The notes beneath the pieces are model-generated. The model searched no databases. It was not told the origin of the DNA and worked only from the letters and a program-made list of their open reading frames with translations. Below are positions 24,328 to 33,336 of a stretch of 55,753 nt of DNA, in pieces. The stretch comes from DRTC01 sp964521025 (GTDB taxonomy: Bacteria > Cloacimonadota > Cloacimonadia > Cloacimonadales > TCS61). The DNA lies in NCBI GenBank assembly GCA_964521025.1, contig CAZFPK010000019.1, positions 1 to 55,753 on the forward strand. Direction: 5' to 3'. How positions within the stretch are numbered: the stretch's first letter is position 1; the number at the start of each line of letters is the position of its first letter. Position numbers and translations under genes: made by a program.

Positions 24328-25572
24328 ATGCATTTTAAATTATTATCAAATGAAGATATGAAAGCGATCGATACTTTAAAAGAATTTCACGGAGGAGCAA
24401 ATCATATCGTCAAAACGATCAAAGGGATGAGAGATTTTGAAAACCGGAAAAAAATCCTTGCTAACAAAGGTTTTGGCAAAATGATCGAGGAAGCGGAAGA
24501 ACTGGTTAAAAAATTCCCCAAAATTACTGATTTTGAGAAAGAGAACAATATTTCTTATCATGACAAAATGGGAATTGCAACCTCCCAGGTTTCCGGCTGG
24601 CAGGGAGCAAAAGTAACTCATCACGCCATGAAAAGAATTGCTCAAAGTGCAAATGAGGATGTTCCTTGTTTTGTACCATCGGAATTCATTTCAGTTGTCG
24701 CTCTTACTGATAATTATATCTATAACGGGGACTTGATGGCAACATTGACGATGAGCGAAAACATCATGAAAGCTTCGAAATTCTGCAGCACAAATTTGAT
24801 CGGTATTCCGCATCCGGAATCCCGTTTCAAAGATTTGGAAAAAGTAACCGGTAAAAAATTCGAACGAGCAGACCTGGGAAACGGAATGTCGGCTTTACTT
24901 CTCAAAAACCAGGGAACTTTTTTTGGAAATTTCGGCGGGATCGAAGTTGCGAACGACAATCACCTGTTTTACCTCGATGGAATTACACGGACTGCGTTAT
25001 CTACAGGAAACGATTTTTTCCTGAATCCAAGCTGGAGCACGATCGTCGCTGTTTGTTATTACGGCAGGGATATTCCTAATCTCGATATTAAAATTTCGAT
25101 GCTGCTCTCGACCCAAAATATGATGCAGTTCCGGATGCTCCTGAACATAATGAAAGAATATCTAAGAGATGACAACACTTCTCCTCTTTATGAGATCAAC
25201 ATCGGGAACGGAGCAACTGCGGAAACTTTCATCCAGGCTGCAAAAGAACTGAAAGCAAGCGGTATCAGAGGTGTAAGTCTCGCTGCTCATATTTATATCA
25301 ATCCCGACCTGGGAATGGCAGACTTTAACTGGACGAAATATATGTATCAAGTTCTGGAAAACGGAACAGATATGACCTACAAATACGAAAGCGACGGAAC
25401 TGCCAGGGAAATGGATACTATGGAAGCGTATTTTCTTTCCGAAGAGGACCGAGATGCAAGCGCTGAAAAGATCGGTGATGTAATCTTTTACAAATCTCTG
25501 CAGGCAACAAGAGACGGGATCGAGATGATGAAGAAAGGGATCAAACCGGTATTTGGTGGGAGTTCTTATTAG
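24328..25572 (+). CDS. Unrecognised conserved-looking 414-residue protein
   Basis: I do not recognise this family. It is soluble, with no signal or membrane segment, and well expressed by its signals (ACAGGAGG then ATG). Alternating helices and strands suggest an alpha/beta enzyme: TSQVSGWQGAKVTHHAMKRI, DVPCFVPSEF, LIGIPHPESRF, LYEINIGNGATAETFIQAAK and RGVSLAAHIY look like loop-strand elements with conserved polar residues (His, Asp, Glu, Asn). The ending GIKPVFGGSSY is Gly-rich. It stands between MutS and the accessory patch, 56 bp after mutS with a hairpin between, so it is probably its own transcript. Codon use looks like its neighbours. An amino-acid-metabolism enzyme is possible from the following genes, but that is a guess. 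Confidence 0.75.
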   Translation: MHFKLLSNEDMKAIDTLKEFHGGANHIVKTIKGMRDFENRKKILANKGFGKMIEEAEELVKKFPKITDFEKENNISYHDKMGIATSQVSGWQGAKVTHHAMKRIAQSANEDVPCFVPSEFISVVALTDNYIYNGDLMATLTMSENIMKASKFCSTNLIGIPHPESRFKDLEKVTGKKFERADLGNGMSALLLKNQGTFFGNFGGIEVANDNHLFYLDGITRTALSTGNDFFLNPSWSTIVAVCYYGRDIPNLDIKISMLLSTQNMMQFRMLLNIMKEYLRDDNTSPLYEINIGNGATAETFIQAAKELKASGIRGVSLAAHIYINPDLGMADFNWTKYMYQVLENGTDMTYKYESDGTAREMDTMEAYFLSEEDRDASAEKIGDVIFYKSLQATRDGIEMMKKGIKPVFGGSSY

Positions 25573-25689
25573 ATGAACTGGTTGAAATAGCTGAACTCAT
25601 GATTAGGAATGAAAGGAATGCTGCGGAAGTTCATCTAATAGAATGTGTAGATGATAACTTTCGCAAAATCACCTTTAAGGTTGATAAAA

Positions 25690-26169
25690 ATGGTAAATCG
25701 ATTCAAGGAATTCATCAATGTCTTAAAAGCATTAGATGATCAAAATGTTGATTATATCTTGATCGGTGGAATAGCAGTTATTCTACACGGTTATGAAAGA
25801 TTAACAACTGATATTGATCTGTTTCTGGAAAATAAAAAAGAAAATATTAAGAAATTAAAGAAAGCATTAGAATCGATTTTTGATGATCCATCTATTGAAG
25901 AAATATCATCAGAGGAGTTAAATAAATACCCTGTAATCAGATATGGAACTCCGAACGGATTCAATATAGATATTATGACGAATATTGGAGAGATATTTTC
26001 GTATGATGATCTGGAATATGAAACTATTGAATATGAAGGAATAAAAATTAAACTTGGAACTCTGGAAACCCTAATCAAGATGAAGAAGGATACAATGAGG
26101 TATAAAGATCGGGCAGATTATTTGTTCTTAAAAGAATTACAAAAGAAAAAAGGAAATCCTGATAAGTAG
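25690..26169 (+). CDS. AbiEii/MNT-like nucleotidyltransferase
   Basis: Small nucleotidyltransferase-fold protein (159 residues from MVNRFKEFINVLKAL; a 13-residue longer start at 25690-39 is possible but less well placed). The active-site motifs are LIGGIAVILHGYERLTTDID, with the Gly-Gly turn and Asp-x-Asp pair, and a third acidic strand near GFNIDIM. Such proteins occur as AbiEii-type or MNT-type toxin partners and transfer nucleotides to tRNA or proteins. The next gene (82 residues) is of the type often found beside them, so a toxin-antitoxin or defence role is plausible but not shown. Confidence 0.75.
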   Translation: MVNRFKEFINVLKALDDQNVDYILIGGIAVILHGYERLTTDIDLFLENKKENIKKLKKALESIFDDPSIEEISSEELNKYPVIRYGTPNGFNIDIMTNIGEIFSYDDLEYETIEYEGIKIKLGTLETLIKMKKDTMRYKDRADYLFLKELQKKKGNPDK

Positions 26170-26221
26170 AATTATTGTGTCCATTTTAGAATGAAATCTT
26201 AAGAATATAAAATAAAAAAAA

Positions 26222-26470
26222 ATGCCAGTTTTCAAATACAAAACATTCGAAGAAGCAGAAAAGTCTTTATGGAATTTCCATCCTGACGAGGAATATTTCA
26301 AAAGAGTTGTTCAATTATGGGATTTTGCCAATGAACTTTCTCCCATAAATTATCCTTCCGGTATTTTCAAATTCAAATCGATTAAGGAAGCAAATGAACA
26401 TCGTCATAAAATTGAAATTGAGAATGCTCGAAAAAGATACAAGAAATTGCGCCAAAATTGCAACAGTTAA
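26222..26470 (+). CDS. Small partner of the nucleotidyltransferase
   Basis: An 82-residue protein, rich in aromatic and charged residues. It begins MPVFKYKTFEEAEKSLWNF and contains GIFKFKSIKEANEHRHKIE. From memory, proteins with a YRSIEEANxHR-like motif are often encoded next to AbiEii-like nucleotidyltransferases, usually upstream of them. Here it is 52 bp downstream. There is no clear ribosome site. An antitoxin-like role is inference. Confidence 0.65.
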   Translation: MPVFKYKTFEEAEKSLWNFHPDEEYFKRVVQLWDFANELSPINYPSGIFKFKSIKEANEHRHKIEIENARKRYKKLRQNCNS

Positions 26471-26485
26471 TTCTCTGATTAACAG

Positions 26486-27791
26486 ATGAAACCCGAAAAC
26501 CAAACATTCGAATATAGAGAAGAACTCAACGACGGAGTTTTTAAAACAATCTCTGCTTTTGCTAATACTAATGGTGGAGAAATAATTGTTGGAATCTCAA
26601 ACAAGGAGGAAGTAAAAGGTCTAAACATCACGAACAAGGAATTTGAAGATTTTACGAACAGGGTTGTTCACCTGCTGGGAATTCATCCGGAAATGAAATT
26701 GTCCGAACTTGAAGATAAAACAGTGATGAAGATCCATATACGGAAATCCAATCAGCCGATCTCTTTTCGAGGAAAATATTACAAACGGGTTGGAAACACG
26801 ACCCGGTTGATGAAAGATAAAGAACTGCGCGATTTTTTTATCAAAGGAGTGAATTGGGATAGTTTTACCGGAAATTATTCTTTTGATGAGATCGATGAAG
26901 AGTCTATAAGAAAATTCCTGCGTTTAGCAATTTATAACGGAAGATTGAGTTCTGCCCGAGAACAGGATGATCCAAAGAATATTCTCGAACGGTTGAAATT
27001 GACCGATTCAGGCAGGATTACCAATGCGGCTCTTATCCTGTTTGGAAAAGATCCGCAAAAATATTTCATCAATGCGGTTGTGCGGATCGGTCGTTTCAAA
27101 GATCAAGCTACAATTATTGGAGATAAAAAAATCGAAGGAAACCTGTTTAAAATTGTAGAGGAAGCGGAAAATACGATCAAACAATTCATCAATGTCAGAT
27201 ACGAGATCAAAGATTCATTTGCGTAAAGAGATCTGGGATTATCCATTAACGGCGATCCGTGAAGCGCTGTTCAATGCCATCATCCATCGAGATTATTTCA
27301 AATCTAATATTCAAATCCAAATCAAGATCTTCGATGATTTCATCTGGTTTTATAACCCGGGAATTCTGCCGGAAGGATTGACTGTCGAGAAACTGAATGG
27401 AGTTCATCCTTCCATTACTCGCAATCCCCTGATCATGAATGTCTTCTATTTGGCAGGATTTGTGGAAGAATATGGTTCCGGTTTCGAGAGAATCAAAAAT
27501 GCTTTCAAAGAACAGGATTTGCCGGATCCCGAGATATCGATAGATAATTCGGGTTTTATTCTGCAATTTAATAAAAAGGAAGAACTTCCTGATATTGAAA
27601 ATTTAAATGAACGACAGAAGAAAGCAGTTGATTACCTGATAAAAGAAGGACGAATTTCCAATAAAATCTATCAGGAAATAAATAATTTAACAAGAGAAAC
27701 TTCAAAAAGAGATTTAGCGGAAATGGTGGAAAAGGGATTTTTATTAAGGATTGGTGATGGCAGGTCAGTATCTTATGTGCTTAAAGAATAA
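26486..27791 (+). pseudogene. AlbA_2/Schlafen-type ATP-binding regulator, split by a frameshift
   Basis: Two overlapping frames (26486-27226 and 27192-27791) join into one regulator of about 435 residues. The first half has the AlbA_2 domain (EYREELNDGVFKTISAFANT then GGEIIVGISN) and ends FINVRYEIKDSFA-stop. The second carries on at LRKEIWDYPLTAIREALFNA, the GHKL-like C-domain, and ends in a winged helix (NERQKKAVDYLIKEGRISNK). Removing one T from the TTT near 27218-27220 restores KDSLRKEIWDYP, the expected family sequence. Either a real one-base insertion has broken the gene or the assembly is wrong here. Confidence 0.85.
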
Positions 27792-27886
27792 AAATTATTT
27801 TAGATATTTAGATAAGTGGGTCAAATGGTTCATAATCGGGTCATAAATGGGTCAAAGAATTGTAACTTTCAAAAGGAGATAAATTA

Positions 27887-29107
27887 ATGATCAAAAACTG
27901 GGAATCAAGGTTTTCCGATAATATCAGAAATTTCGGAGGTTATTCCATCGGTAAAACACTTAAATATTTAAAAGATCCCTCCATCATTTCATTAGCAGGA
28001 GGACTTCCCTCACCGGATATGTTCCTTAAAGCGAAAATGAAAGATGTTTCCAAAAAAAGACTGGAAGAAGATGCGAATGCAATCATGCAGTATTCTGCTA
28101 TCAAAGGTGATAGTCGTTTACTCGAGGAAGTGATAAAATTCCTGGAAAAAGATAACATTACGATCACCGAAGATAATTTACTGATCACAACTTCCGGTCA
28201 GCACGGACTCGATCTGGTAGGAAGGTTATTCCTTGATGCCGGTGATCATGTATTAGTTGACAGACCGACCTTTGCCGGAGCGATAGTTGCTTATCAAATG
28301 GAACAAGCAAGATTTTCCGGAGTGAATATCCAAAATGACGGTTCCGATATCGAAGGATTTCGTTTGCAGATCGGAGAACTCCAAATGCAGGATAAAAAAC
28401 CGAAATTCATCTATGTTGTTCCTGATTTTCAAAATCCTTCCGGAATTACGATGAGTTATAAAAAAAGAGAAGCACTTCTCGATTTGAGTAACGAATATGA
28501 AATTCCGATCATAGAGGACAGTCCGTATCGTGATCTTAGATATTCCGGAGAGACGATTCCCTCGATCTTCGCTCTCGATCAAAAAAGAAAAGGCGGGAAT
28601 GTCATCGGTCTTTATACTTTTTCCAAATTATTCTGTCCGGGAATGCGGGTTGGATTCAATATCGGACCAAAAGATGTGATCCAAAAAATGATGAATATCA
28701 AAGAGGGAAATGTTTTAAATACTCCAAAGTTCAATCAAGATATGTGCACGGCATTTTTGTCGGAAATGGGTTTGGAAGAACATATCAAGAAATGCAGGAA
28801 ATACTACAGCGAAAAGTTAGACCTGTTTTTAAATACGATGGAAGAATATTTTCCTCCCGAAATGGGAGTAACCTGGACAAAACCCGAAGGCGGGCTTTTC
28901 TTATGGGTCTCTGTTCCAAAGCATATCGATACTTATGAATTATTTTATGAAGCGATCGAATACAAGGTTGCTTTCGTTCCGGGAGAAGTTTTTTATGGAG
29001 AAAATCCCGATAGGAACAATATGAGGATTAATTTTTCGTATGCTTCGAAAGAGCAACTCGCAGAAGCTGTGAAACGATTATCAAATTGTATAAAAAGTAA
29101 AATATAA
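27887..29107 (+). CDS. PLP-dependent aminotransferase, 2-aminoadipate/LysN-like
   Basis: Fold-type I aminotransferase (406 residues) of the class I/MocR-like branch without the DNA-binding domain. It shows SLAGGLPSPDMF near the start and PLP contacts in TTSGQHGLDLVGR and VVPDFQNPSG. EDSPYRDLRY is followed by the Schiff-base Lys in TFSKLFCPGMRVG, and the C-terminal Arg is in NNMRINFSY. Close relatives act on 2-aminoadipate, branched-chain or aromatic amino acids, so the exact substrate is open. AAAGGAG precedes ATG. It is followed by homoserine dehydrogenase, 265 bp away. Confidence 0.88.
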   Translation: MIKNWESRFSDNIRNFGGYSIGKTLKYLKDPSIISLAGGLPSPDMFLKAKMKDVSKKRLEEDANAIMQYSAIKGDSRLLEEVIKFLEKDNITITEDNLLITTSGQHGLDLVGRLFLDAGDHVLVDRPTFAGAIVAYQMEQARFSGVNIQNDGSDIEGFRLQIGELQMQDKKPKFIYVVPDFQNPSGITMSYKKREALLDLSNEYEIPIIEDSPYRDLRYSGETIPSIFALDQKRKGGNVIGLYTFSKLFCPGMRVGFNIGPKDVIQKMMNIKEGNVLNTPKFNQDMCTAFLSEMGLEEHIKKCRKYYSEKLDLFLNTMEEYFPPEMGVTWTKPEGGLFLWVSVPKHIDTYELFYEAIEYKVAFVPGEVFYGENPDRNNMRINFSYASKEQLAEAVKRLSNCIKSKI

Positions 29108-29254
29108 AAAAAATGCTCCCGGATTTCACGGATAAGAAATGAGTGCTCCTTCTTGTTCCTGAATTCCATTTAGGAACACAATTGGACAAGAAATTCCATT
29201 TCGATCTCTTATCCATCAAAAATGGATCGAAGTAGAACTTCTCAAACGATTTCT

Positions 29255-29275
29255 TTCCCAAATGCAATTTGGGAA
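29255..29275. repeat. Short palindrome upstream of homoserine dehydrogenase
   Basis: TTCCCAAAT-gca-ATTTGGGAA is a perfect 9-bp inverted repeat. It lies in the 265-bp gap 29108-29372, which also has an ATCCAT/ATGGAT and a GTTCCT/AGGAAC pair but no gene. It belongs to the TTCCCAA..TTGGGAA family also seen at 38546-38569 and 46231-46264. Confidence 0.6.
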
Positions 29276-29372
29276 TGAGTAAAGACTGTTCATGTTCGCG
29301 TCCATTAGCGAAGATTAGCGGTAAAAAAATCCGGCTTTGTCAATACTACGCCGTGATAAAGGAGAAAATTAA

Positions 29373-30383
29373 ATGAAATTAGCCTTATTAGGATTCGGAA
29401 CTGTAGGACAGGGAATTTGTGAAATCCTGCTGGAAAAGAAAAATTATTTGAAGGAAAAATACGATTTCGATTTCGAGATTGTGGCAGTTGCCGATTTTGC
29501 TTACGGAAATGTCTATAATCCTGATGGATTGGACATTTCACTAATGCTCGAAGAAGCAAAAGCAAAAAAGAAATTCAGCAAAGATGTTGTCGTTTGGGAT
29601 AATCTCAAACTCATCAGAGAATGTAATGCCGATGTTCTCTGCGAACTCACCTTTACGGATTTGAATACCGGCGGACCGGCAATCGATCACTGTAAAGCGG
29701 CTCTCGAAACCGGAAAAAATGTTGTTACCAGCAATAAAGGACCAGCAGCACTGAAATACCCGGAACTAAAAAAACTTGCTGATAAAAACAGTGTGAAATT
29801 CCTGATCGAAGGAACTGTCTGTGCCGGAACTCCGGTCATCAATTTAACCGATGGACCTCTTGCAGGTTGTGAGATTTCCAGGATTCGCGGTATCCTGAAC
29901 GGAACAACGAATTATATGCTTTCCGAGATGGAAAAAGGAATGGATTATGATGAAGTCCTTAAAGTTGCTCAGGAACTTGGTTATGCGGAAGCAGATCCGA
30001 CTGGAGATGTGGAAGGTCATGATGCGAGGGGAAAAGTAACGATCCTGGCGAATATCGTGATGGGAGCAGAACTCGATATCTCCGATGTTTCCTGTGAAGG
30101 GATCACAAAAATAACTTCTGACGATATCCAAAAAGCAAAGGATAAAAACGCACGCTGGAAATTGATCGGTGCGGTCGAAAAAAAAGACGGCAAAGTGATC
30201 GGTTCGGTTGCTCCGGAAATGGTCGATCTTTCGCACCCTCTTGCAGGTGTGATGGGAGCGACGAATGCTCTTACCTTCACGACCGATCTACTCGGTGATG
30301 TAACGATCGTCGGTCCGGGAGCGGGAAGGATCGAAACCGGGTTTTCAATTTTGACTGATATTATCAGGATTCATCGAGGATAG
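29373..30383 (+). CDS. hom: Homoserine dehydrogenase (short form)
   Basis: Reduces aspartate semialdehyde to homoserine with NAD(P)H, on the way to threonine and methionine. The 336 residues show the Rossmann motif GFGTVGQG (7-14), the catalytic Lys in VVTSNKGPAAL, and the signature ILNGTTNYML then GYAEADPTGDVEGHDA. There is no C-terminal ACT domain, so feedback by threonine is unlikely through this protein. AAAGGAG precedes ATG 29373. Homoserine kinase lies 3 kb downstream on the same strand. Aspartokinase and threonine synthase are not in the window. Confidence 0.93.
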   Translation: MKLALLGFGTVGQGICEILLEKKNYLKEKYDFDFEIVAVADFAYGNVYNPDGLDISLMLEEAKAKKKFSKDVVVWDNLKLIRECNADVLCELTFTDLNTGGPAIDHCKAALETGKNVVTSNKGPAALKYPELKKLADKNSVKFLIEGTVCAGTPVINLTDGPLAGCEISRIRGILNGTTNYMLSEMEKGMDYDEVLKVAQELGYAEADPTGDVEGHDARGKVTILANIVMGAELDISDVSCEGITKITSDDIQKAKDKNARWKLIGAVEKKDGKVIGSVAPEMVDLSHPLAGVMGATNALTFTTDLLGDVTIVGPGAGRIETGFSILTDIIRIHRG

Positions 30384-30484
30384 ATTAAACACTGAAAAGC
30401 ACTGAAGAACACTGATATCGTCATTTAGAGTAATCTTCCGGTTTTTCTTGCGAAGAATCTTTTTTAGTTCAACTCATCACTTTA

Positions 30485-30542
30485 TCCCTTTTCTTTGGAA
30501 GAGAAGGGAAACTGAAGTCATCCCTCTCTTTGAAGAGAGGGA
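30485..30542. repeat. Two tandem hairpins upstream of the AOR gene
   Basis: TCCCTTTTCTT-tgg-AAGAGAAGGGA (30485-30509, one mismatch) is followed by TCCCTCTCTT-TG-AAGAGAGGGA (30521-30542, perfect). They sit in the 195-bp gap between homoserine dehydrogenase and the AOR-family gene, about 35 bp before its ribosome site. Related words occur at 19198 and 40258. Confidence 0.75.
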
Positions 30543-30578
30543 GTGAGGGTGAGCAGAAAATAATTTTGGAGGAAATAA

Positions 30579-32345
30579 ATGTCGTACACAGGAAAATGGT
30601 TGAAGATCGATCTTTCAACAGGGAAATCTGAAATAGGAAAAACAGATAGAACTTTATTGGAAAAATATATTGGCGGGAAGGGGCTCGGTTTTGCATTATT
30701 GGATAAAATTGCTCCCAATCCGGATCCTTTCTCAACAGAAAATCCTTTGATCTTCGTCAACGGACCTTTCACCGGAACAAAAATCCAAACCAGCGCCAGA
30801 ACAGTTTTAGTCAGTAAATCGCCGTTAACCGGTTCGATCCATGATTGCAATTGCGGAGGGAATTTCGGTCCTGCTTTAAAGCGAGCAGGTTATGATTTTC
30901 TGATAATTACGGGAAAATCTGAAAAACCGGTTTATGTTTATATATATGAAGATCAGATCGAGATCAAAGATGCTTCTGAATTTTGGGGAAAAGGGATTTT
31001 CCAAATGAATGACGAATTATTAGAAACTCATAGAGGAAAAGATCCAAGAATTGCTGCTATCGGACCTGCTGGAGAAAATCTATCCAAAATCGCCTGTATC
31101 GGAGTCGATAAGCATCGTCAATTCGGCAGAGGTGGACTCGGTGCAGTGATGGGTTCCAAGAAATTAAAAGCAATTGTCGTGGACGGAAATGTTCCCATCG
31201 AATATGATGATGAAGAGCGGTTCAAAAAGACCAATTCCCAATTCACAAAAGATATTCTCGCTAATGATGGTGTGAAATTCCGGCGTGTAAAGGGAACGAT
31301 GAAATGTGTGCGCAGCGGTCAGGAATACGAATTTCTTCCTACGAAAAATTTTCAGAAATGCACTTTTGACGATTTCGAAGGAATTTCTTCCGAAACTGCT
31401 CGCAAAGAACTAAATTGGGAAGATACGAGTTGCTTCAATTGTGCGATCCGATGTTCAAAATGGGCGAGATGGAACGGACACGAAATCGAAGGTCCCGAAT
31501 ATGAAACTACTGCTTTTCTCGGATCCGGTTGTGAAATTTCCGATATTAAAAAAGTAACGATCTCGAACGAAATCTGCAATGATCTCGGTTTCGATACGAT
31601 CAGTGCCGGAGTAACCTGCTCATTTGCGATGGAATGTTTCGATAGAGGATTGCTCGGAGATTGGAACGGATTGGATTTGAAATGGGGAAATGCCGAAGCT
31701 CAACAGAAGTTACTTAAATTAATGGCAATGCGAAAAGGTGTCGGAAGTATTTTTTCCGACGGAACACGAATCGCTGCTCAAAAGATTGGAAAAGGAAGCG
31801 AAGAATTTGCGATCAATGTTTTCGGAATGGAAATTTCCGGTGTGAATCCGCTCGGAAGTTTAACGATGGGAGTTTCACTATCCATTTCGGATTTTGCCAG
31901 TCACACCCGGCTTTGGTGTACGGAAGCAGAAATGGGACCGGATTTCAGGATCGAGGATATTCCGCAAACCGTTGTCGATGGTCAAGATGAGATAAATACG
32001 CGTAATAGTCTGACTATCTGCGATTTTGTACCTCTCGGACTGGATCGCATGGCTCCCCTTTTGAATGCAGCTACCGGATTGGATTTTACTGAAGATTCAT
32101 TAAAAAAGATTGGAAGACGGATCACTCATCTGGCTCGCAGATATAATTTAAGAAACGGAAGAACTTATGAAGATGACATCATACCGGAAAGATTCTTCAA
32201 AGAAGAATCACAATCCGGATTTATGAAAGGAAGAGTTCTGGATAAAGATTTCTTCAAAGGTCTCATCAGAAAAGTTTATGAAATTCGCGGTTGGGATGAG
32301 AAGGGTGAACCGACTGAAGAAACGATAAAAGAATACGGTTTATAA
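30579..32345 (+). CDS. Aldehyde:ferredoxin oxidoreductase family protein (tungsten/molybdopterin)
   Basis: Cytosolic W-pterin enzyme that oxidises aldehydes to acids with ferredoxin (589-residue family; here 588). The N-domain reads GKWLKIDLSTGKSEI and YIGGKGLGFALL, with pterin contacts in NPLIFVNGPFTG and GRGGLGAVMGSKKLKAIVV. The [4Fe-4S] ligands are CFNCAIRC near 285 plus a late Cys in LTICDFVPLG. Paralogues differ in aldehyde specificity, which I cannot read. In this setting (aminotransferase, homoserine dehydrogenase, lyase) it could handle aldehydes from amino acid fermentation. TTGGAGG precedes ATG. Confidence 0.93.
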   Translation: MSYTGKWLKIDLSTGKSEIGKTDRTLLEKYIGGKGLGFALLDKIAPNPDPFSTENPLIFVNGPFTGTKIQTSARTVLVSKSPLTGSIHDCNCGGNFGPALKRAGYDFLIITGKSEKPVYVYIYEDQIEIKDASEFWGKGIFQMNDELLETHRGKDPRIAAIGPAGENLSKIACIGVDKHRQFGRGGLGAVMGSKKLKAIVVDGNVPIEYDDEERFKKTNSQFTKDILANDGVKFRRVKGTMKCVRSGQEYEFLPTKNFQKCTFDDFEGISSETARKELNWEDTSCFNCAIRCSKWARWNGHEIEGPEYETTAFLGSGCEISDIKKVTISNEICNDLGFDTISAGVTCSFAMECFDRGLLGDWNGLDLKWGNAEAQQKLLKLMAMRKGVGSIFSDGTRIAAQKIGKGSEEFAINVFGMEISGVNPLGSLTMGVSLSISDFASHTRLWCTEAEMGPDFRIEDIPQTVVDGQDEINTRNSLTICDFVPLGLDRMAPLLNAATGLDFTEDSLKKIGRRITHLARRYNLRNGRTYEDDIIPERFFKEESQSGFMKGRVLDKDFFKGLIRKVYEIRGWDEKGEPTEETIKEYGL

Positions 32346-32457
32346 GATAAAGGACTTCTGATTGTCAGGTTTCCGTATAACATCCGAATATTCTCGAAGT
32401 GAGTTGGATCAATATTCGGAAGAGTTTCATTCATTCAAAATTTGATTGGAGACAAAA

Positions 32458-33336
32458 ATGCAAAAAGGTGCCTACACATTATTAATAACACCATTCAAAG
32501 AGGATTTGTCGATCGATGAAGATGGTCTGAAATTACTTGTACAAAGGCAGATCGAAGCAGGAATCCACGGCATCGCACCTCTCGGTGTTACCGGGGAAAA
32601 TACTTTGTTAACAGACGATGAAGTAAATAAAGTTCTGCAGATCGTTGTCAATGAAGCAAAAGGAAAAACTCGAATAGTTCCCGATCTCTGCGTGATGAGT
32701 TTATGGAAAGCGATCGAAAGAGCAAAACAATTCGCAGATCTGGGAGCGGATTTTATCTGTGTTTTTGCTCCGTATTTTGTGCTGCCGAAACCGGCTGGAG
32801 TAATCGAATTTTATGAAAAACTCGCAGATGCTTCCGCAGTTCCGATAATGCTGCACAATGCCCAAGCGAGAACAGGAATAGATCTGACTCCTGAAACAAC
32901 TGCGCAGCTGGCTATGCATCCGAATATTACCGGAATTAAAGACGGTAACAAGAAACTCGATCATCTGGCAAAAGTTCTTTATCTGACGAAAGACGAGGAT
33001 TTTGAAGTATTCACAGGAAAAGATACAACAGCTTTTCCTTTCGCTGCTTTCGGGGGAAGCGGTTCATTCACGGTTTCGGGAAATGTCGTGCCCAAAGTGA
33101 TGAAGGAAATGCTGGAGTTTGCCCTTTCCGGGAATTTTGATAAAGCAAAAAAAATACATCTCGAATATTATGGTCTTTTCGAAGCGATCCGTTTTGAAAC
33201 TAATCCGATGGCTGCCAAAAGAGCATTGAATTTGATGGATCTTCCTGCCGGAAGTTTGCGATTGCCGTTAACCGAATTGAGTGAAGCAAAAACTGAAAGA
33301 TTAAAATCGATCATGAAAAAACGGGGTTTGATTTGA
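32458..33336 (+). CDS. DapA-superfamily lyase/aldolase with altered catalytic triad
   Basis: A TIM-barrel Schiff-base lyase of 292 residues. I start at ATG 32458 (MQKGAYTLLITPF), which has GGAG seven bases upstream; a TTG four codons earlier overlaps that site. The pyruvate-binding Lys is kept in ITGIKDGNKK, and RTG after it fits the family Arg. All three residues of the dihydrodipicolinate-synthase proton relay differ: GTTGES becomes GVTGEN (Thr44 to Val), PYYN becomes PYFV (Tyr107 to Phe), and YNVPxRTG becomes HNAQARTG (Tyr133 to His). It is therefore probably not a standard DHDPS but another aldolase or lyase of the family. The homoserine kinase start overlaps its stop by 3 bases. Confidence 0.9.
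   Translation: MQKGAYTLLITPFKEDLSIDEDGLKLLVQRQIEAGIHGIAPLGVTGENTLLTDDEVNKVLQIVVNEAKGKTRIVPDLCVMSLWKAIERAKQFADLGADFICVFAPYFVLPKPAGVIEFYEKLADASAVPIMLHNAQARTGIDLTPETTAQLAMHPNITGIKDGNKKLDHLAKVLYLTKDEDFEVFTGKDTTAFPFAAFGGSGSFTVSGNVVPKVMKEMLEFALSGNFDKAKKIHLEYYGLFEAIRFETNPMAAKRALNLMDLPAGSLRLPLTELSEAKTERLKSIMKKRGLI

Noticed and set aside
27192..27226. Programmed frameshift in the AlbA_2-type gene
   Set aside because: No slippery heptamer, downstream pseudoknot or Shine-Dalgarno-like stimulator could be seen at the joint; a one-base insertion is simpler.
32458..33336. Calling the lyase dapA (dihydrodipicolinate synthase)
   Set aside because: Thr44, Tyr107 and Tyr133 equivalents are all replaced, so the name would claim a reaction the active site does not support.
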